The translations under genes and the position numbers were made by a program. The notes under the pieces were generated by a model, which saw only the letters and a list, made by a program, of their open reading frames with translations, ran no database searches and was not told where the DNA came from. 64,000 nucleotides of DNA from contig NC_079481.1 of NCBI RefSeq assembly GCF_026230105.1, positions 13,161,042 through 13,225,041 on the forward strand. Direction: 5' to 3'. Of this stretch, positions 11,278-23,500 are shown piece after piece; position 1 is the stretch's first letter; every line of letters starts with the position of its first letter. The DNA comes from Diorhabda sublineata. Its lineage: Eukaryota > Arthropoda > Insecta > Coleoptera > Chrysomelidae.

Positions 11278-11605
11278 GGTTAGGTCAGGCTAGGTTATGT
11301 TAGGTTATGTTAGGTTATGTTAGGTTATGTTAGTTTATGTTAGGTTATGTTAGGTTATGTTAGGTTATGTTAGGTTATGTTAGTTTATGTTAGGTTATGT
11401 TAGGTTATGTTAGGTTATGTTAGGTTATGTTAGGTTATGTTAGGTTATGTTAGGTTATGTTAGGTTATGTTAGGTTATGTTAGGTTATGTTAGGTTATGT
11501 TAGGTTATGTTAGGTTATGTTAGGTTATGTTAGGTTATGTTAGGTTATGTTAGGTTATGTTAGGTTATGTTAGGTTATGTTAGGTTACGTTAGGTTAGGT
11601 TACGA
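11278..11605 (+). repeat. TTAGG/TTATG decamer array downstream of the R1-clade element
   Basis: Roughly 30 head-to-tail copies of the 10-mer taggttatgt, i.e. TTAGG alternating with TTATG. It is bounded on the left by a degenerate part (ggttaggtcaggctagg) and on the right by taggttacgttaggttaggttacg, the same variant seen upstream of the element. Two units read tagtttatgt at 11331 and 11381, exactly 50 bp apart, a small higher-order period. It is probably the continuation of the array at 5505-5617 into which the LINE inserted. Confidence 0.9.
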
Positions 11606-14269
11606 CAATGTTTCTATGTATTTTTCATTGGAATAGAATTTAAAAATAGGTCTCATGACTTTTTTCGATAAGTTTGATATTTTAGATATATGATTGATAA
11701 CTTTTGAACCATGAAAAATATGGGAAAAAAATTACATTCAAATATCACTCCTGCATTTTCAACAGATAGTAGTGAATATCTTTTGTTTTGTTTTTCCAAT
11801 TGATTATTTGATTTTGAATACATTTCCTTCAAAAAAACCACGTAGAACGTAGAACGTCAACTAATGGATCCTTAACTAATATTTATTGGCATTTAGATGT
11901 TTTTCCTTCATGACTAACTGCTAACTGCAAGTTCTGTGAGATAAAAATTTAGTACACAGACACGACTTTCAACTGTTGAGAAAATAACCTCAATCTTATT
12001 GCAAATCAACATTTTATTAGAAGTCAGTAGGTCATAATTAACAATATCAATATATCTTGTTATAATTATTTGTCAAATATGCTAATGGAGGCTTCTACGA
12101 CGAAGTGCGATGGTGGGTCTTCTCATTAAGAATTAATGGTGCTTTCGTGTTTTCCAGCAGTTATGACAACTTGATAAAATATGTTCTACTTTGACAAAAT
12201 TTTCCATTACATAAAACCATATATTTATTCGAGTTCCATGCAAATTACTACACTGTTATACCAAGGAGAAATTTCGATAACTCTGGTGATTAATCTTGAG
12301 GATTTGTATGTTTCCATTTGGATTAAAAATTAAATATATCAGCTCGTTTTGAATTATATCATTTTGGTTTTGTCGGAAGTATAAAGATAATTTATTATAA
12401 TACCAATCACTTTATAATTGAGTCCCCTATAGCAAGCGGTACATTTTTTCTAACTTATCGAAAAGGTTTATTCAATGGTACCTTAGTTTGGTTTATGTTT
12501 ATTGGAAATTTGGCAGTAAGAAAACTTAACTTTGATTGAACAAGTTCGATCAATATTGGAAATATATGGATAGTCACTAACCTATGAAGTTTCTGTTATA
12601 TTTCTAATTACACGTTGATGTAATCATCCAGGTTTCTGTAAATTCAATGATTTATTAGAAATGATCAAAACCTAACGATAGAAAATGTAGGGAATTTTAT
12701 GAAAATCATATTGTAAAGGAACCAGAAGCGGACTAAAATAAATGTATAGTGACTTGAGATCACAGAACATATTTAGAGAAACCTTTAAGATTTTAGTGAA
12801 GAAGAACCCACCAATAATCACAAAATATGAATATAAGTAAAATGTTTTTCAGAAACTGAAAGTGTGGGATAGAATTTGAAAGTATGCCGGATCATAAATA
12901 TGCGATTAGGGTTATTTAAGAAACCCACAGGGGGGTGAAAGAAGAAGAGGAGAGGAAAAAATAATGGATCACTACTTTTAGAAGATATTATACAATTTGA
13001 ACAAAATTAGAGTGCAATAAGACTAGTATTGTTAATGAGAAAAAAATATTTGATTCGGTTAACATTATTTTTTCACGTAAGTACTACAGTTGTCTATTTT
13101 CTGATAAATATTATATTCAAGAACGACCTTTTCTTGATCCTCTATCTATATTGGAATCATCAATAATTACCTTGCTCCAAAATAATTAATTATCTTGTTA
13201 ATTAGATCATATCTTGTATATAGTCGCTTAGCAAATATTTAATATTTTCATATCAATTTATTTCTCTAAAGATAGTGATTGAAAGTCATTTATAACACCA
13301 AAATAAATGACAATTTAATTGACAGGTGGAAAGAGGATGAATTTGATAATTGGTCAATTGAAGATGTGACAGATATGACGTGTAGGCGTAGAAAGTTTAT
13401 TAGAAAAAGTATATCTCAGTAATTAACTTCATATCAGAATCAAATGTCCGGATTAAGAGTAATGGATGACTTTTCCGGCGAAACTGATCCTTAATTCTTG
13501 TTTTTTTCGACGGAATTAGATCCAAAGGAAGTGATAAAATTAACTTTTTTATGTGCTATATTACGTCAATTACCAATTAATACTTGGAAACATGAGTTTA
13601 TACTCCAAATCGAAGATTAAGAGCTAAAGAAAACTTAGTATTTCATGAAACATACCATAACAATGATTGAAATGAGATATATATTTTTTCACAGAGGGAT
13701 TTCAAGTTAAAAAAAAACAATCAAAATTGTGATGTTATCAATTTCGAGTTTCTCGCCTTCACACTCTAATTTCCAAACCATCATTCAAGAAGATGGTGGA
13801 TTAGTTCATAGATTTAAGAAGTTATCCGATTCTTAACTTCATTCTGTTCATTCCATGGGCCAAAGAGATTCTATGAAAATAAAAATAATTATTACAGTAT
13901 AAAATAAAAAAATATAGATGTTTTGAGATAAAGAACATGTTTCCAGGTCGATGGTAATCGTTGGTTAAGTTTGAAAGTTCAAATAGCTTCTCGAGTTATT
14001 ATGGACTTGGAGTACCTAGTGACCCTAAGGTCTTGTTTGTGTTACTGTATCTTGACGAATATACATCGATTTGTTTGGACTATATACAAATAATAGTGAT
14101 GCAAATATTCAAAAACCCAAATTTATTGGGTTTGTGAACGTTGAATACCGGGTGGTAATGGCACTGAGCATAAAAAAATGGTTTCAGATAGATGTAGCGA
14201 AAGAAACCAAATGAAAAAAAGTGTTTTAAACATGACGTCAAAAATCTACCATCCTCTGCAAAAAATATA
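11606..14269. other. AT-rich DNA, nothing recognised
   Basis: About 2.7 kb with only short unsupported frames on both strands. No element termini, RNA gene or host exon was recognised. Confidence 0.4.
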
Positions 14270-14515
14270 TTTTGTCATTGATCTCTAGATAAGCGATGTC
14301 GTTTATAGAGAAAAGAAACAAGATAGGGCCTACTACTGAGCCTTAGGGCACTCCACATTCTATTGGATTGCAAGAAGACTTGACTACTGTTGGTAAGGTA
14401 TGATTTAAACCAGAGGTGTTCCTCTGAATGGTTCCAGAAATTCCAACTTAGTGAATGCATCTCGTTATTTGTGTACAATGTTTTGGATAGCAATTTGCTG
14501 ATTAAATTCACTCCT
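14270..14515 (-). pseudogene. LINE reverse transcriptase fragment (jockey/CR1-like)
   Basis: The minus strand carries the RT palm region around motif B. One frame reads EEHLWFKSYLTNSSQV, like the conserved xxLxWFxSYLxxRxQxV that precedes motif B. A shifted frame reads GVP, a stop, then GSVVGPILFLFSINDIAYLE, the motif B signature GVPQGSVLGPLLFLIYINDI with the glutamine codon turned into TAA. A frameshift lies between the two. Only about 80 codons survive, and no motif C follows. It is an old truncated copy. Confidence 0.75.
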
Positions 14516-17500
14516 CAACGACATGAGTCTCGTACTTTTATTTTGTTTCCGAACAACTAAAAGCTAGTGAAACAAAACGAAAAATTGCATTCAATTTATA
14601 ATAAATTGTTCGAAGTACGTAAATCGTGAAAATACTTATTTAAACTGATAAATTTCTCATTTTCAATTGAACCACTCTTAACGAGCCGTTCAAACAATAT
14701 TCGAAGAGTTGGCTCTATCTCTGGTATTGAGAAAGCCGTTAACATAAAGATGACTTAGAATACGGCAAATACTGGGAAATTTGCGCGGTTTGAAAATTGT
14801 TATTACGCCTGCATATTGCCGACGAAACGATCGTTTAGATGCAATAAGAATTAGATTTGCTTTCATACTAGTGGATATAATTCGATTTGGCAGGAATTTC
14901 TGTCCGAGAGACATAGAGATTACGTAATGTTAAATTACTGCTGCATTTATATGAAATTACACTGAAAGGAATCATACTTCTGAGAAAAATATTTGGAGTT
15001 TAATTATTATTACTAAGCATAACAAAATCGAGGAGGAGATAATGCGAACCATTCTAAAAATAAACAGCCCAAAACAAAATAAAGGAAAATTTTAGTCCCT
15101 GATATCGTCTACAAGATGCATCCAGGTGAATAGATATTAGAAAAACGGATGAAAACAAACTGTTTACAAGCAATGAAAAAAAGTGTACGCAAAACTAGAA
15201 AAACTACAAATATAAGAAACGAAATGCAAACATTCTGGAATAATTTGTGGAGAAACAAGGAAAATCACAAACAAAATTAAATGAAGATGAAAATTGTAGC
15301 GCAGCTTAATACAACATCACCGGACAACATGAAAAACGTCTAACAAATAAGAAATTAAAGAAATTGTACATACATTTATATCAGGTACCGAATTGAAGAA
15401 TCAATTTCACACCATGGTACTTAGGAATCCAGGAGTCCAAGCACAATCGTCAGAATCAAAACTTGCTGAAAAAGAGTCGCATGTCGAAGATGAACCGATA
15501 GACAAGTCACAATTGACAACGTCATTTTTTAATTGCTAATAACCGCACTGTGAGATGTTGAAGCAGCTTCTTATATTGAATTCATAATAAATCCGTAAAA
15601 TAATATGAGAAACTTGTTGAATATGAAACACGGCAGGATGATGACCACAGACACGATCAATTTGAAAGTTCTACTTAACAAAACATAAGCAAACTTTTTA
15701 TATTCTCAAGTCAATAGTTTCGAGTGGTTCGATTTCCATGCACGCAGGTATATAAAGATGATTTATTTCTAGCATTCTTCAATTTATGTCATGTTGTAAC
15801 AGACTTGTGGATCATACTATCCAGAAAAATCCGCACAAACACACTAGAAGTGCATTTGAAAAAGGTAATTTCAACTTGAGAAACGTACCGCACAAATTTG
15901 AGTCGATGTAGATTAACAGAAGAAGCAGATGAAGACGTTGAAGCTACAAGAGAAAGAGTACAGCACTGGATATCGAAGAATGTTGATAGATTCTAGATAA
16001 AACTTCGGATAGAGCAGAGAATAGAGGCGATGTGGATTATCACATGCAAAGAAGCTCCTAACGGATTATTGAATCCCTTGATCCAATTTAGGAAAAATGT
16101 GTATTTGATATTGTGGTAAGCACTAGCTCCATTCTTCATTCAAGCATTCACTAATTTTCCTTCATACTTAGTCCTGATTATTTGAAGTTGTTAATTTAGT
16201 CCTCAAATTTATTTTGATAAATTCTTTTCGTTATCTATATCACAATTCTCGTGACTTTTTTATTCATGTGTTCATTCCATATCCGAAGATTTTTAGTAAG
16301 TTAGCATTAGCAAAAGCACGTTCTAAAATATGGACTGGTACCAGACACCCTATATTCAATCTTGTTATTTAATCACCCTATCAAGTAAAATATTTAATAG
16401 TATTGGGATCAAAATACCTTGCGTACATTTCAATTCGCTTGTTATCGATTATACTGTTTCACTTAGTTTGGTATATCTCGCTTCTTCTTTTGGTAGTCGA
16501 TCCAAACCTTCGACCTTCGTGTCTTTAATTCATCCTATATTGTGAAGATATGCTGTTCGTAGTTCCATACTTAATATTTGCTCAATAAAATCATTTTCTT
16601 TTAATATCATACACAATAAAAACAGATTATTAAAAGAAATAACGTATACAAAAACAACTCAATTGATTTATTATTCTCAAATAGTCCCTCATTTTATCCA
16701 AAAGCTACCAAAAAATAACATATACGCTTTCAAATACCATTAACTTCACATATATGTACATAATTTTCTTGTAGTATACGTAAATATAATAGGAAGGAGC
16801 GTTCAAAAAAAAACTAACTCTTAAAAACCGCATATAAATCTGCTAAATCCGCATATTGTTCGAGGTTTTTGAATTTTTAAAGCGTGCAGGAAATTCAAAT
16901 GGAGAACTTAAGAGGTTTCGACCTTTTTTTAGTTGTTGCGCGACATTAGCATTTGGCTCGAAAGTAACACATTGAAAAATTTACGAGGGAATGTTATTTT
17001 TAAGTGCAGCTCTCAATTCAATATCTATAACAGATGATTTGTCGTTAAAAATAGATTATTGAGTCTGCTTTTCAATTGTTTGCCATATTTTTTATCAAGA
17101 GAGACCTTCTAGCTTTGATTGTCCATAAACTTTATTTGATAAAACAACTTTTTGTTTAATATTCATCTAATTTTTATGTTTGGAATTTCATACAGTTATT
17201 CGTTTCACTATTGGTCACTCATTTAATCCAAATTATACTCAATGACAGCAAATCTGACCGTTTACTTAAGGTAGGATACTTAGAAATTACTTCATTCTAT
17301 CCCCTTCTATTCCTTCTGCTCAGCACTCTATGAGCACGGGATGTAACTACTAGCAGCAGCTCGACAATCACAAAAACAACAAGAAAGTGTTGCTGGGCTT
17401 GTTGAGAGGAAAATATTTGAAAAAGCTCATTATATATACTTCCAAATTATGAACGTGTTCAATATTCCTATTTGCAGAATTGTTCTTTTTTTCTTCAAAT

Positions 17501-17735
17501 CTGCAACATTGATGGTATTGTTCAAATACTATGCAGTTCATCTTTTTGTGTATAAGTTGATTTCGTTCTCGCAAATTCAGACTTGGAAGTTATATGTAAA
17601 ACCCAGGAACTCACGGTTGAAACTAGTATTTTGTCTTAATAGTCTAGGTGAAAGTAATCATTCCATTATCGCTGAATCAAAAATACCTCGCCGTATCTTG
17701 AACTACAATGTAGAACCTTGGCGATAGAAAAGAAA
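14516..17735. other. AT-rich DNA with a tentative LINE trace near 15040-15300
   Basis: Mostly unrecognised. At about 15190-15270 (+) a frame reads RNEMQTFWNNLWRNKENH, resembling the linker between endonuclease and RT in some insect LINEs (xxxFWxxLWExxxxH). Nothing adjacent confirms it, so it is only a lead. Confidence 0.3.
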
Positions 17736-18350
17736 AATCACAACCCCTGAAGATGATGTTAACGTAATTGACGACTAATCGACCCAGATCAGTTCAGATC
17801 AATGAATCTGAGGATCTGTCTTTGAGTATTTCTTCAGTGAAAAGAAGAATGAAAAAAGAGAAGCTGGGTTTTTGTAAGGGTGATAATTGAGAATTCTCTT
17901 TTAAGACATCTAGATAAAATAATGAGGTTGCAGTGGGCTAGAGAAGATAGTCAAATTTTGAGAATTTTGGGTATAAGTTAAGTTTGTGCGCAGATCAAAT
18001 GAAGAACGTATGTTAGATCCATGTGTAATCCCGATTGTAAAACAAAATGAAGGCTTGGTGGTGGTTTGGGGATGTTTTTGAGTTTTGGATACCTGATAAG
18101 AAAAGAAAGTGATGATTTGGCCATTACAGTCTCCCAACCTCAACCCATTGAATGATTATGGGACAAATTAAAGGGAAATCCTGAAAATATATCCTGAAAA
18201 GCAAATGGAATCAAATACGATGATTATTTGTTGAAATATTCACAGAGAATGCCCAAATTGTGCATCTGAATAATCAAACCAAAAAAGGCTGAATAGGGTA
18301 GACAAAAACTTTTGATCGGTAATGTATGTCATCGCCTGACAAAAATATTT
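17736..18350 (+). pseudogene. Tc1-like transposase remnant, copy 1 of a family
   Basis: A decayed Tc1-family DDE transposase. Readable pieces are EERMLDPCVIPIVKQN, then GLVVVWGCF (Tc1 pattern xxSVMVWGCF), then after a gap WPLQSPNLNPLNDYG, the WPxQSPDLNPIExLW block that holds the third catalytic residue. In this copy that acidic residue is not kept (D to N, E to N). Frameshifts occur throughout. Two other copies of the same family lie on the minus strand at 38440-38700 and 49140-49610, sharing the phrase 'gttagatccatgygtaatcc' or close to it. Confidence 0.7.
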
Positions 18351-19059
18351 GATTTGGAATGAACGAAAAACAAATGTTTTTTCTCTAGTTGAGTGTTTAT
18401 GTCATGGCAGAGTCATGTTGACGAAATAGTTGAAGCAGTAGCTGCTCAAAAACTTTATACCTCGTAATAACTTTGAACTCTTTATAAGGCCCAAATTTAC
18501 CTGGATATTTTTCTGCAAATCTGAATTTATATAGGAAAAAGCAAATAGACGTCTCCAGAAGCAGAAACTCAAATAAATAGAGTGGAAAAGAGAGAAGTCG
18601 ATAAACGGAATTGGTTCCATAAATATGGTAAATGCTTATTTGAGATGATGGATGTATTCATGATATTTGCAAGATCTATTCGATCAGCAAATGTGAACCA
18701 CCTAGTTCGTTTGCAGATACCCAGAGTGCTAATTTATTAGGATTCCTCCTTTTGGTGAAGTAGAAGCTAGTAGACTCAGCTACCAAGGCATGTCTTTTCC
18801 GAAAAATACAGCCTACAAAAGATCAAGATCAATATCGACAGGCAACTTTGTTTATGGTTTATACCTTGAGTTAAGATCTTTTTCTATCAAAATCTGGAAA
18901 ACAATATAATTTTCTATGAAAAATACAACTAGACATTCTGATATTTAGCCAAACTAACTCGTATTTTTGCACACACCTAAAGCCAGCGATGCCTTCACCT
19001 GTATGTGGGTTTGTTTGTAATTGCTCTTTGGACTAAAAGTAAGTAGCTTATTTGACTGA
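18351..19059. other. Unassigned AT-rich DNA
   Basis: No coding or repeat structure recognised. It may include the 3' end of the preceding Tc1-like element. Confidence 0.35.
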
Positions 19060-19150
19060 AATTCCTTTCGAAAGAGGATTCGAATCCCCGATTTCCATGT
19101 TGAGAATCAAGCACTTCGACAACCTTACCAAATGCACAGTTAAGGCTTCA
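19060..19150 (-). other. Possible tRNA-derived SINE or tRNA relic
   Basis: On the minus strand GGGGATTCGAATCCTC resembles a pol III B box with T-arm. About 40 nt upstream, TTGGTAAGGTTGTCGAAGTGC resembles a D-arm/A box. No full cloverleaf can be drawn: the T-stem closing pair is mismatched and the acceptor stem is not evident. A tRNA-derived SINE head is more likely than a functional tRNA. Low confidence. Confidence 0.25.
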
Positions 19151-19675
19151 TTATACGAAGGTGGTGTCAATTAAAAAACTAAAAAGTGATAAATAAATCG
19201 AATAAACAGAAACGCCCCACCATTTCTATCCATTATTGTTTGAAGCTCATTTTATAAATTATTTTCAACAATAATTAATAGAAAATGGCGAGGCGTGGGG
19301 CTCTTTGTCCAATATTTCCTGTACATCAAGTCCTTCACGCTTTTTAACAATATTATGATTATTTGATTATTTTTTATCTATTATTGTGTTAAAGGGGCTC
19401 TTGCATTCACCAACGTAGTGATATCGGACTTGATTTCCATCATAAAAGCTTAAAAATTCTAAAAAATTACTATATCGAAGTTTTTATTGCAAATAAATAG
19501 TAGCTATAACGACTAAGACCATTAGAAAGGTCAATTTCTTAACAATCAAATCTATACACTCGCAGCAATTCTGATTTGATTTGTAATCAAATAATTTATC
19601 TATGGTTCCCATGATATCTAATATTGAAGAGGCGACATTTGAACTCAAAATTCTTTTGATAGAGTTGGTTTCGAT
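19151..19675. other. Unassigned AT-rich DNA
   Basis: Nothing recognised. An imperfect inverted repeat (aacgccccaccatttctatc / gaaaatggcgaggcgtgggg, 19211-19300) could form a hairpin. Confidence 0.35.
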
Positions 19676-19918
19676 ATACAATACAATACAATACAATACA
19701 ATACAATACAATACAATACAATACAATACAATACAATACAATACAATACAATACAATACAATACAATACAATACAATACAATACAATACAATACAATACA
19801 ATACAATACAATACAATACAATACAATACAATACAATACAATACAATACAATACAATACAATACAATACAATACAATACAATACAATACAATACAATACA
19901 ATACAATACAATACAATA
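19676..19918. repeat. ATACA pentanucleotide microsatellite, about 48 copies
   Basis: About 242 bp of perfect ATACA units. Because the unit length is not a multiple of three, all three minus frames stay open across it (repeating YCIVL) and one plus frame reads NTIQY. These frames are a by-product of the repeat, not genes. Confidence 0.97.
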
Positions 19919-20349
19919 TTAAAAAATATAAGATACCTGAGGGTATTAATTCATAATTTCATGGGAAATTTATAATAAAATGAGAAATATTCAACATAAT
20001 GAACTAGTTTTATTATCAATTATTCATTTACTTGAATTATTACAAATTTTAAACAAAAAATAGCTTCTCTGGCTAGAAACCAAATTATTATCCTTGCATC
20101 TTCTTTCCCGACGTATCTCCAGGAGCCTCCTTAAGCTCATTTTGAGAATTATAAACTTCTCAGATTGATGTAATTCAAAATCATGTTTTTTTTATTCCTC
20201 AAGCTACATTTACTTTTATTTCAGTGTTATTAGGAAAATATTGATTAACCAGTACCCCATTTGAGCATTTAAGTAATAATCCATGTATATCTGGACTGGA
20301 TTATTTTGTTCCCTTCTTCATTCTACGATAGAATTTAGTCAGTGTTTGC
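19919..20349. other. Unassigned AT-rich DNA
   Basis: No feature recognised between the microsatellite and the possible LINE tail. Confidence 0.35.
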
Positions 20350-20520
20350 ATCAGTGGTTGCCTAGATGCAACTAGGATGAAGAATACCAGCTTTCATACC
20401 ATCTTGTAGGTAATCGTCCTGGTGGTCGGGATCTATTAGGTTTTTCTTCCTTTGCAATATTTGCCAACCAGGTATCTGACATTCTGGATGTCACATATCC
20501 CTTTGTTCCATCATTTATCT
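20350..20520 (-). pseudogene. Possible LINE C-terminal tail
   Basis: A minus-strand frame reads GTKGYVTSRMSDTWLANIAK and then RSRPPGRLPTRWYESWYSSS. The PPGRxPxRWxExW pattern resembles the tail of some LINE polyproteins. The evidence is short, with no RT motif nearby. Confidence 0.35.
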
Positions 20521-23500
20521 TGTGGTGAAGTAATGTTTGTCTCGCTATTTGTTTGTTTTATTTATTTGTTCCTCATCTTGATGTGAGTTCTGTGTTGATG
20601 TACTTGTTGTTGTTGATTCGTAGATTTTGACGGATTTGATTCATTTGATTTAGAAATTTGTTTTGTCGCTCGAAACTGTGATATTTTAAAATCGACAATT
20701 ATTATCCATATAATCCGTATCATTAATGAAATAAAAATCATGTTTGACATCGCTGTATATACGAAAATTAAATGTGGCATATTAAAAATGCAATGGCTTC
20801 GTTCGACAATGATCCGGTTGAATCGGATCAGATGACTCGTTGCATCCATAAATTGATGAATCGCAAATTTCCGAGGGAACAGATTTGCTGTTTCATTTAC
20901 ATTTAAACTTCTATATAGGAAATTGCTATGTCGAATAATCCATAGTGAACCAGATAAATAAATTATTCTCTACAAACCTATGAAATTGAATCCTCCAACG
21001 AAATTACAGGGATACGTGAATTATTTTAATGGATCAGTTGTTAGTTATATGAAGACCCTCAATTTTTATTTTGTTTTGAAAGGTTGCTATTCATGATGAG
21101 TTTCCTTATAAGGTATATAAAAAAAATAAATTTTACGTTTTAGGAAAGTATGTATGGAAAGGGAAATAGGATGTATGTATGTATGGAAAGTTCAAAATCC
21201 ATTTGAATTTAAAAAATTTGGAACTAGTGAAAAAATATATTGAAAGTGTTTATTAAAGCAATTACAGGTAAATAATAAACGGATAATGGAAAGGTTGTTG
21301 ATAGATAAGTTGTTAGCAATTAATAAAACTACAACAAAATAAATCACGGCGTTGCCGGTTTGTGCTTGAATTCTAGAAATCCAAATTGAAATCCAAAGAA
21401 GAGAGAAACCTCCCCGACTTATTGAACTCGATGACATCGTTGCGTATAGACAAAATAGAGGAAGGGATTGAATTAAGAGATATGGATAATAAATTAGAAA
21501 ATCTTAACACAAAAGTTCCTCAAATTCAAAGAATGCTATCTCGTTGTTAAATATGTGATCATAGATAGTTACTAATTCGTAGAGTTTTTAATTTTTCCAT
21601 ATGTAAGAAAGTTCGAAACATTTTCGATAGATGGCGTTAGCTACGCCGTTTGCATTAATACTTCAGTTAACACTATTTAAGCCTCTTACTCTCAACCAAA
21701 TATCAGTAACTCTTCAAATAAGGGGTGGGGTAGATTTCAATTTTTTCTTAAAAATTAAAACAAACCTCATTTTTCAACACATAAGATCCTCAAATTCATT
21801 GTATCTTGTTAGAAAGGATAGTTTGTTTAAATTTAAACGAAAGAGAAAAAAACTTCGTATCCTTAAATGAGATTGAAGATAAATGTCAGTTTGAACAAAA
21901 CTGAAAAGGAAGAAGTTTCGAGAAATTATAAAGCGAAAGAAGGTTCTGATGAGTGTCAATTTGAATTCTAAAAAAAATGGAAATTCTAAAGAAGACTTGG
22001 AAGAAAAAACGCAACGCAACGCAACGCAACGCCAATACTTAAAGATAATCAACAATAAAGTTTATCAAACATCACAAGGAAAATTATGCTTGCGTATATA
22101 AACAGACGATGAATACGGAGAAAGAAAAATGACATGAGGTAACAGAAAAATCAGTAGTAGAGTTAAAGCAGGAAATGAAAAGATGCAGCATGTCCGAAAT
22201 TAAATATTATTATTAGAATACAAGTCGTTTACAGAGTAGAAGACACTTTCCAGTAGATATGCCCTCAAATTATTACGAAATGCGGGAAGAGATGATATCG
22301 ATTTGTTTTCATTTGGCAAGTGATTGTGCATTTTTTTCAATTGTAAAATATTGAGCCCTTAACTAATTCTGAACGTGTAGTAGGTAGGTAAAAGTCGTGA
22401 TCCGCGTTCCTAAGTGGATAAGAGTGCAACGGTCTTCCTGAAATTGGAGAAGCGTGCTTACACATTGGGCAAAGTCAGAATTTTTAATCTTTTGAAGAAT
22501 TCCCTGTAGTGAGCCCTGCTGATTAGTCAGAGAAGATTAGAATCGCACCACGATTTGAACAAAGGAGAAAAAACATACAAAGATTATACTTGGAATGTCG
22601 TTAAAGTGTTAAAAAGTTAGGTCACAGCTGGGTTAATTATAGACTAGAATAATAGACTTTGTTGAACACTAAAATGATGAGGATTTCACATTTTTTACTG
22701 TTGGAAAAATTGTTTTTCTGTTTTTTTACAAGTTATATCATAGATGACATTATTATAACCATAGTGGAATGGAATTCTAATACTCATCAATAATGCAGTA
22801 TATTTTGAGAAATTGGAATTTTCCTATTTGCAAGATTAATCATTCGAGAGCCTGGTCTGATTAAAAATCTACTTTTATGAAAAACTGATGTGATGTCGGA
22901 AATTTCCTTTTCTAGCGAATATGTTCCAAAACAAAAAAACCTATGAATAAAACCGTGAAATACATTACATTGGAATTTGCAAATTTCACTTCAACGAAAG
23001 TTGACAGTTTAGTGGGATGTATCGGTACCTTTCAATCAAATTTGAAACATTTTCTGGTATTTTTAATCCTCAATAATCCCAAATATATGACGATTACGTG
23101 AATACAGTCAATCAAATGTGTATATAAGTAATCTTCAGCGCGAAAAAAACCTGATGGATCTAAATTTGCTATAAAAAATATCTTTTATGAGGTGGGGCTA
23201 TGAAATCCTCAGCCGGAAATTAATTTGTGAAAAATAACTATTTTTCTCACTATTATTAATTCGACACATATTTTCACTGCTCAACGCTTATTTGCGTTCT
23301 ATTTGTTTCAATTATATGCTTAATTTACACATTTGGTTGCGTTGCAACAGTCCGTTGCAAGGCAACAAATATAATGATTAGAAGTTTTGAGGACAACTTT
23401 CTGAACAGGTGGCTTCTAACACATCAGAGCTCTTCTGGAAAACAACATCATCCAGCTCGAAAGGAATCAATTTAAGCTAAGCTTGGGTTGATTCCTTGCT

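Noticed and set aside
19060..19150. A functional tRNA gene
   Set aside because: B-box-like sequence is present, but T-stem mismatch and no acceptor stem; kept only as a low-confidence SINE or relic.
19484..19922. Four overlapping frames of 88-140 codons (YCIVL or NTIQY repeats)
   Set aside because: They are translations of the ATACA microsatellite in several frames, with no start context or domain.
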